Source of the DNA: Leptodactylus fallax
Taxonomy: Eukaryota > Chordata > Amphibia > Anura > Leptodactylidae
Length of the DNA: 64,000 nucleotides
Assembly: GCA_947044405.1 (NCBI GenBank)
Contig: CAMRHE010000329.1
Location: 1,597,001-1,661,000, forward strand
Direction of reading: 5' to 3'
Shown here: positions 58,729 to 64,000 of the stretch, piece after piece
Layout: each line of letters starts with the position of its first letter
Numbering within the stretch: the first letter of the stretch is position 1
The notes under the pieces: generated by a model
The model's database searches: none
The model's input: only the letters and a program-made list of their open reading frames with translations
What the model was told of the DNA's origin: nothing
Program-made: the position numbers and the translations under genes

Positions 58729-60321
58729 TAGTGGGGAAAAAAGTATTTAGTCAGCCACCAATTGTGCAAGTTCTCCCACTTGAAAAGATGAGGCCCGGCC
58801 TGTAATTGTCATCATAGGTAGACCTCAACTATGAGAGACAAAATGAGAAAACAAATCCAGAAAATCACATTGTCTGATTTTTTAAGAATTTACTTGCAAA
58901 TTATGGTGGAAAATAAGTATTTGGTCACCTACAAACAAGCAAGATTTCTGGCTCTCACAAACCTGTAACTTCTTCTTTAAGAGGCTCCTCATGTCCTCCA
59001 TTACAGGAGCCATTACTCCACCTGTAGTAATGGCTCCTGTTTGACATTATCAGTATAAAAGACACCTGTCCACAACCTCAAACAGTCACACTCCAAACTC
59101 CACTATGGTGAAGACCAAAGAGCTGTGGAAGGACACCAGAAACAAAATTGTAGACCTGCACCAGGCTGGGAAGACTGAATCTGCAATAGGCAAGCAGCTT
59201 GGTGTGAAGAAATCAACTGTGGGAGCAATAATTAGAAAATGGAAGACAAACAAGACCACTGATAATCTCCCTCGATCAGGGGCTCCACGCAAGATCTCAC
59301 CCCGTGGGGTCAAAATGATCACAAGAATGGTGAGCAAAAATCCCAGAACCACACAGGGGGACCTAGTGAAAGACCTCAGAAAGCTGAGACTAACGTAATA
59401 AAGGATACCGTCAGTAACACACTACGTCGCCAGGGACTCAGATCCTACAGTGCTAGTCGTGTCCTCCTGCTTAAGCCAGTACATATCCTGGCCCGTCTGA
59501 AGTTTGCTAGAGCGCATTTGGATGTTCCAGAAGAGTATTGGAAACCAAAGTAGAACTGTTTGGTAGAAACACAACTCGTTGTGTTTGGAGGAGAGTGAAT
59601 GTTGAGTTGCATCCAAAGAATGCCATATCTACTGTGAAGCATGGGGGTGACAACATCATGCTTTGGAGCTGTTTCTCTGCAAAGGGACCAGGACGACTGA
59701 TCCGTGTACATGAAAGAATGAATGGGGCCATGTATCGTGAGATTTTGAGTGCAAACCTCCTTCCATCAGCAAGGGCATTGAAGATGAAACGTGGCTGGGT
59801 CTTTCAGCATGACAATGATCATAAGCACACCGCCAGGGCAACGAAGCAGTAGCTTCTTAAGAAGCATTTCAAGGTCCTGGAGTGGCCTAGCCAGTCTCCA
59901 GTTCTCAACCCCATAGAAAACCTTTGGAGGGAGTTGAAAGTCCGTGTTGCCCAGCGACAGCCCCAAAACATCACTGCTCTAGAGGAGATCTGCATGGAGG
60001 AATGGGTCAATATACCAGCAACAGTGTGTGCCAACCTTGTGAAGACTTACAGAAAACGTTTGACCTCTGTTATTGCCAACAAAGGATATATAACAAAGTA
60101 TTGAGATGAACTTTTGTTATTGACCAAATACTTATTTTCCACCATAATTTGCAAATAAATTCTTTAAAAATCAGACAATGTGATTTTGTGGATTAGTTTT
60201 CTCATTTTGTCTCTCATAGTTGAGGTCTACCCATGTTGTCAATTACAGGCCGGGCCTCATCTTTTTAAGTGGGAGAACTTGCACAATTGGTGGCTGACTA
60301 AATACTTTTTTTTCCCCACTA
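58729..60321 (+). mobile_element. Tc1-like element B, long copy (block B2)
   Basis: Begins TAGTGGGGAAAAAAGTATTT (first base changed from C) and ends CCCCACTA, with TA outside. About 1.59 kb against 389 bp at the paralogous site 10207-10595. Long inverted repeats surround a broken transposase. Confidence 0.88.
59105..60104 (+). pseudogene. Tc1-like transposase B, broken
   Basis: Open from [17 protein letters not shown] through the paired-like DNA-binding region ([19 protein letters not shown]), a KISPRG linker and [10 protein letters not shown], stopping at 59398; then other frames give [27 protein letters not shown] and [10 protein letters not shown] short deletion near 59540 removes part of the first catalytic block (WSDE). 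Non-functional. Confidence 0.85.
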
Positions 60322-60323
60322 TA

Positions 60324-61174
60324 CATTTCATTGCATCATTTTGGTAACAATAACAGCTAACGTGTCGCGGATGTAATGTGTGGAGCAGATGCCACATATT
60401 ATTGGCACCTTCTTCCCCAAATTATAGCCTAGAACTTTAACGCAAAAAAGATATGTTATATGTATTTTTCTACAATATTGGGTTGAGCATCTATTTTCTT
60501 TGGTAGGCAACTTTTCTGGCCTTTTTCCACATGTTCACATTCACTTGACTGGGGGCAGAACTGTTATACTCCGGCACTGCAGATATACCGGGGATAAAGA
60601 TGCTTCAGCACCAGAGGCTGCCTAGAACAAGTAATCTGTGCGGGATCCGGGTGTCGGACCCCACTGATCTGATACTGAGGACAAGTCACCAATTATCAGA
60701 AATGTTCCCAGTCCAGGAAACTGCTTTAGGCTAAGGCCCCATGTAGCAGGCTGCAGCAAACAAGCCTTACGGGAAAGACTGCAGCAGTAACACATTGCGT
60801 TGCTTCCATTATACCTATAGGGAAACCGTCAACTTTTCCGTAGATATAAATGACATTCTGCAATTTCCAAAACCACAATGGTTTTGGAAATCCCAGCGTT
60901 TCCGCTGTGTGTAATTTTTCACAATGTGTAGATGGGATTGCAGCCTCATCTACAAACTTCTATCTACTCATACATGATAATGGGTGACTCAGGTTCTCCA
61001 TGGTCATTATTGGTTGTGGTTGCGATGTGTATGTTGGGTCTGACTGATGGGTGAATAGAGAAAGATGCAAAATCAGACATAGATAAGAGCCGGGCTGTGT
61101 CCTCTATTCTTAGAAAGTGCCGGGTACAGGATATTTCAGTCTATTGGAGGGAATATTAAACACTGCTGTACATA
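60324..61174. other. Block B2 intergenic sequence, no gene recognised
   Basis: Paralogue of 10598-11451. Differs by small indels, for example a 12-bp extra stretch near 60508. No conserved coding frame. Confidence 0.6.
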
Positions 61175-61335
61175 CACCGATCAGCCATTACTTTAAAAAC
61201 ACCTGCCTAATATTGTGTAGGTCCATCTTGTGCCACTCGAACAACTCAAGTCCATCAAGGTATCAACTGCACAAGACCTCTGGAGCTGTCGTGTGGAATC
61301 TGGTACCAAGGTGACAGCGGCGGATCATTGAAAGG
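61175..61335 (+). mobile_element. Tc1/mariner end remnant, block B2
   Basis: CACCGATCAGCCATTAC then AACACCTGCCTAATATT, paralogue of 11452-11610, with TA at 61173-61174. No transposase frame. Confidence 0.6.
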
Positions 61336-62142
61336 GGGATTTCTGTAAAGCGCTGCAGGATATGTTGTCGCTACACACGTAACAGAGAGAAGTATTTTAT
61401 TCAAGCAAATAAATCCCTATCGATTATATACTGGGGATGTGACCGTTGCGACCCCCCCACTGATCCCGGGAACAGGGGTCCTGTTTCTTCCCAATGAATA
61501 GAATGATGCCAATCTGTTCATCTCTTTGGGACTGCCAGAGATAATGGAATGCTGAACTCTACTTCCTATCAGCCTTCCCACAGAGATGACTGGAGCAAAT
61601 GCAGGACCCATTGCATTTGCCATTGCAGGTTGTGATGATGGCAGGGTCAGGATAGGTGATAAGTGTCAAGGAGTGGGGAATGGCTGCTGGGATAGATGAT
61701 AAACTTAGGAAAAGGATGGACAGCACTCCAGATGATTTCTTTGAGTTTGCGTATTTTATTACAACATATCAGACTCCATGTATGATAAGAAGCCGAATTG
61801 TAACTTCACAAAATCATAGAGCTTGAGTACATAATCGATAAGCAACGTTTCTGTCCGAGAACGCCCGTCATCAGCATTTTTTTTTCTTTTTTTCTTGATA
61901 AGAAGTTTGGTGCAGTAGAAACATATTGACTTGGACATCCCTGTCCTTAAGGTGTGTTCATAGAACACTTTTGCTTTTACCCTTCCCCTGGGTTAAGTCC
62001 CAGGGTTAAAAAGGCACCACTAAATGCCTTGACTACCTAACCTCCCCCCTTCTTCTCCGCCCTCTTCCTTTCCCTCACCTTCCTCCCCTATTCTTTTTTT
62101 CTCTTCTCCTCTTTTATAGGTATTGCCTTCCCATGGAAGAAT
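61336..62142. other. Block B2 sequence leading into L1
   Basis: Paralogue of 11611-12373. No gene; the last about 150 bp is the pyrimidine-rich L1 leader. A palindromic GCAGGACCCATTGCATTTGC-like insertion near 61595-61628 distinguishes it from B1. Confidence 0.5.
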
Positions 62143-62747
62143 GGCCAGACTTCAGTTGTGCTCCTTGAACATCAGAGGCTTCAGTGTGCCGCAGAAGAGG
62201 ACCTAGGTACTCTACAACATTCACAAGCTAAGGGTTGACACCCTACTGCTACAGGAAACCTTCTTTAAGGGGCTCCACAGCTCCAACCCTGACAGTAAAT
62301 CAAAGGGAGTTAGTGTTGGGTTACATAAACACCTCCAAGCCATGGTCATTTTCCAGTGCTCTGATGCACAGGGTAGATACTTAATAATAAAAATACCAAT
62401 CCGTGAGAAATTATTCACGATCCCTAATTTCAATCTCCCCATGCAGAGTCAAGCTCAAATCTGTCGCTCCTTTCTTTGTGCCTTAGCTAAGTTTGCTAAA
62501 AGGGTTGGTGGTCATGGCTAGAAAGCTGAACTTAACCATGGATGCAATAATGGATTCCTCGTCGGGCAGGTTCCCCATCCCTTTGTCACATTTACAGGCC
62601 CTGAAATCTAAGATCACTGACATGAGGCTTGTCAACGTCTGATGGATCCTTAATCCCCAGATGAGAGACTACACCTATTTTTCACAAGTCCACAACACTC
62701 ACAGTAGATTAGACTACTTCCTTATCAATCACCATTTGCTCGCATAG
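62143..62747 (+). pseudogene. Tx1-like L1 ORF2 5' part, block B2
   Basis: MARLQLCSLNIRGFSVPQKR, stop, then LLLQETFFKG and SDAQGRYLIIKIPI; frameshift near 62500. Paralogue of 12374-12960 and cut at 62747 by the gypsy LTR. It keeps SKSKGVSVGLH-like text that the B1 copy lacks. Confidence 0.72.
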
Positions 62748-63568
62748 TGTGAAAGATCCTCAGTGCGCCAACACCCCTTTGGCCCACACCTGAGACTTCT
62801 TTAATAAAAACCACACTCACCGCCAGTGAGTGCTGGGTCCACAAGATAATACAAGACAAGCTTTCTAAATTTTGTATATTTATTAACCCCTAGATGGGTC
62901 GATATTAACATCTAACACATGCAGTTCAGAACAGATATGCAGATATATACAAGCATTAACAGTTACTAGTTACAATATACAGCACATAAAATAAAAAGGG
63001 AATAAAAGTGAAATAATTACTTTACCACAGATATCCTTGATGTGGCTCTATAATCCAACACTCATACATGCTCTGGCATGTGGGGATAACAAGTGGAGGC
63101 TCCTAGCAGCAGCATCAGCACAGCATTCTAGCCAGCAACTCATCACAGTAGCATCTCAGCACTGATCCCTACCTCATCCTATATACCCTTTATGCCACCA
63201 CCCAGAATGAGGTCACCGGCGAGAGCAAGTCTGATTGACTAACGCACTCAAGTCCAGATTCTTTGTAAGAAGATGGGATTAAGTGGAATGACACAATGCC
63301 GGCTATATGTTATCAACCATGTCTGATCTAACAGCCTAGGCTAAACAATACATGTGTATTTGATCACCAAGGGGCTATGTAGGAATTCAATGGAGCCATT
63401 CTGGGATGAGTACAAAGCCCTATTGTTACATTGTTGCCACTACTGACAACATACACCTAGGATTAGAGCTACATACAGCTAGATTAAATGGAATTAAGAG
63501 AGAGATACGCTACTCAGAGATCAAAATACATCTTTGAGTTATAGCCATATTTAAGTGGAATCATCACA
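62748..63568 (-). mobile_element. 3' LTR of a Ty3/gypsy element
   Basis: 821 bp. On the minus strand it opens TGTGATGATTCC at 63568 and closes CTTTCACA at 62748, with a TATA-like TATATAG near 63185-63179 and AATAAA at 62884-62879. A polypurine tract (AAAAGGGGGAGG) directly precedes it at 63582-63569. It interrupts L1 sequence of block B2; the B1 paralogue near 12957 has no LTR. Confidence 0.88.
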
Positions 63569-63578
63569 CCTCCCCCTT

Positions 63579-64000
63579 TTAGATGGGGCTTGTAGGAAGT
63601 AGGGGCCTGTGCTCCGCTTCTGAGAGCACTTCTGCCGCTTCACCGCACCGGGATAGGCCGTCTGCATTGCCATGGGCCCGGCCAGGCTTGTGCCGTATAT
63701 CGAAATTGTATTGCTGGAGTACCAGGCTCCAGCGCAACAATCGTCCATTCTGACCTGCGATACGTCTTATCCAGATCAGAGGATTGTGATCCGTCACCAC
63801 GGTGAAATGTCGCCCATACAAGTAGGGTTGCAGATGCTGCAAGGCCCAAACAATTGCTAGACATTCCTTCTCCACCGTGGCGTAGGCCACCTCCCGTGGC
63901 AGAAGCTTCCTGCTGAGGTATTGCACCTGGTGTTCTTGGCTGGCAGCGTCAAGCTGGCTTAGCACGGCACCGAGGCCATAGGTGCTGGCGTCGGTCTGTA
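63579..64000 (-). CDS. Ty3/gypsy RT-RNase H C-terminus, Gmr1-like order, cut by window edge
   Basis: Minus-strand frame reads DASTYGLGAVLSQLD, YLSRKLLPREVAYATVEKE, LAIVWALQHLQPYLYG, TVVTDHNPLIW and GNADGLSR, the gypsy RNase H, then about 25 residues and a stop at 63579. The polypurine tract and LTR follow at once, so no integrase lies downstream. That fits the Gmr1 group, in which integrase precedes RT, or an internal deletion. The open part has no stops. Confidence 0.85.
   Translation of the reverse strand, partial: QTDASTYGLGAVLSQLDAASQEHQVQYLSRKLLPREVAYATVEKECLAIVWALQHLQPYLYGRHFTVVTDHNPLIWIRRIAGQNGRLLRWSLVLQQYNFDIRHKPGRAHGNADGLSRCGEAAEVLSEAEHRPLLPTSPI

Overview
The window looks like accessory, repeat-dominated sequence from an amphibian, most likely a frog (inference). 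The main reason is a minus-strand C2H2 zinc-finger gene with the KRAB-like leader exons typical of frog oocyte-type zinc-finger proteins. The repeat mix agrees: L2, Rex1 and Tx1-like L1 LINEs, Penelope-like elements (PLEs), V-SINE, several Tc1-like families, hAT and TTAA-target MITEs, Gmr1-like Ty3/gypsy and a retroviral ERV. No bacterial-style operon, CRISPR array, rRNA or free-standing tRNA gene was seen.

Layout. (1) 1-4790: a gypsy LTR inside an L2 LINE, then a promoter-like block, a GA-rich minisatellite and flank (paralogous unit A1). (2) 4790-8635: MITE-like DNA, an ERV pol scrap, a PLE scrap and a Rex1 LINE. (3) 8636-13497: block B1 (gypsy RT scrap, two Tc1-like elements, Tc1/mariner remnant, L1 5' part). 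(4) 13498-26280: unit A2, with an intact six-exon zinc-finger gene (480 codons, 9 fingers), its 5' flank, a 4.65-kb hAT insertion with perfect 8-bp target duplications, a promoter-like block, minisatellite and flank. (5) 26448-35110: truncated hAT with V-SINE, ERV pol scrap, a PLE with one stop codon, an L1 3' end with poly(A), and a BED-finger scrap. (6) 35112-42812: unit A3, a second KRAB-like gene copy that has lost its finger exons and carries a Tc1 element 20 bp past a splice donor, plus an L2 copy, minisatellite and flank. (7) 42813-51930: ribozyme-like repeat, then an ERV lacking its 5' end but with gag (part), pro, pol, env and 3' LTR. (8) 51931-53840: a suspicious homopolymer tract and a fragment of a conserved, uncharacterised animal protein family. 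(9) 53841-62747: block B2, paralogous to B1, with a Tc1-in-PLE-in-Tc1 nest. (10) 62748-64000: 3' LTR and RNase H of a Gmr1-like gypsy element.

Two processes explain most of the window. Segmental duplication made three A units and two B blocks, and later transposon insertions differ between copies, so paralogues act as empty-site controls. The only host gene that reads intact is the zinc-finger gene at 13498-16526. The most unusual coding region is the ERV: gag, pro and pol share one frame, gag ends in a UGA-CUA-G context known to be leaky, and Env carries an immunoglobulin-like signature upstream of its furin site and has a very long TM subunit.
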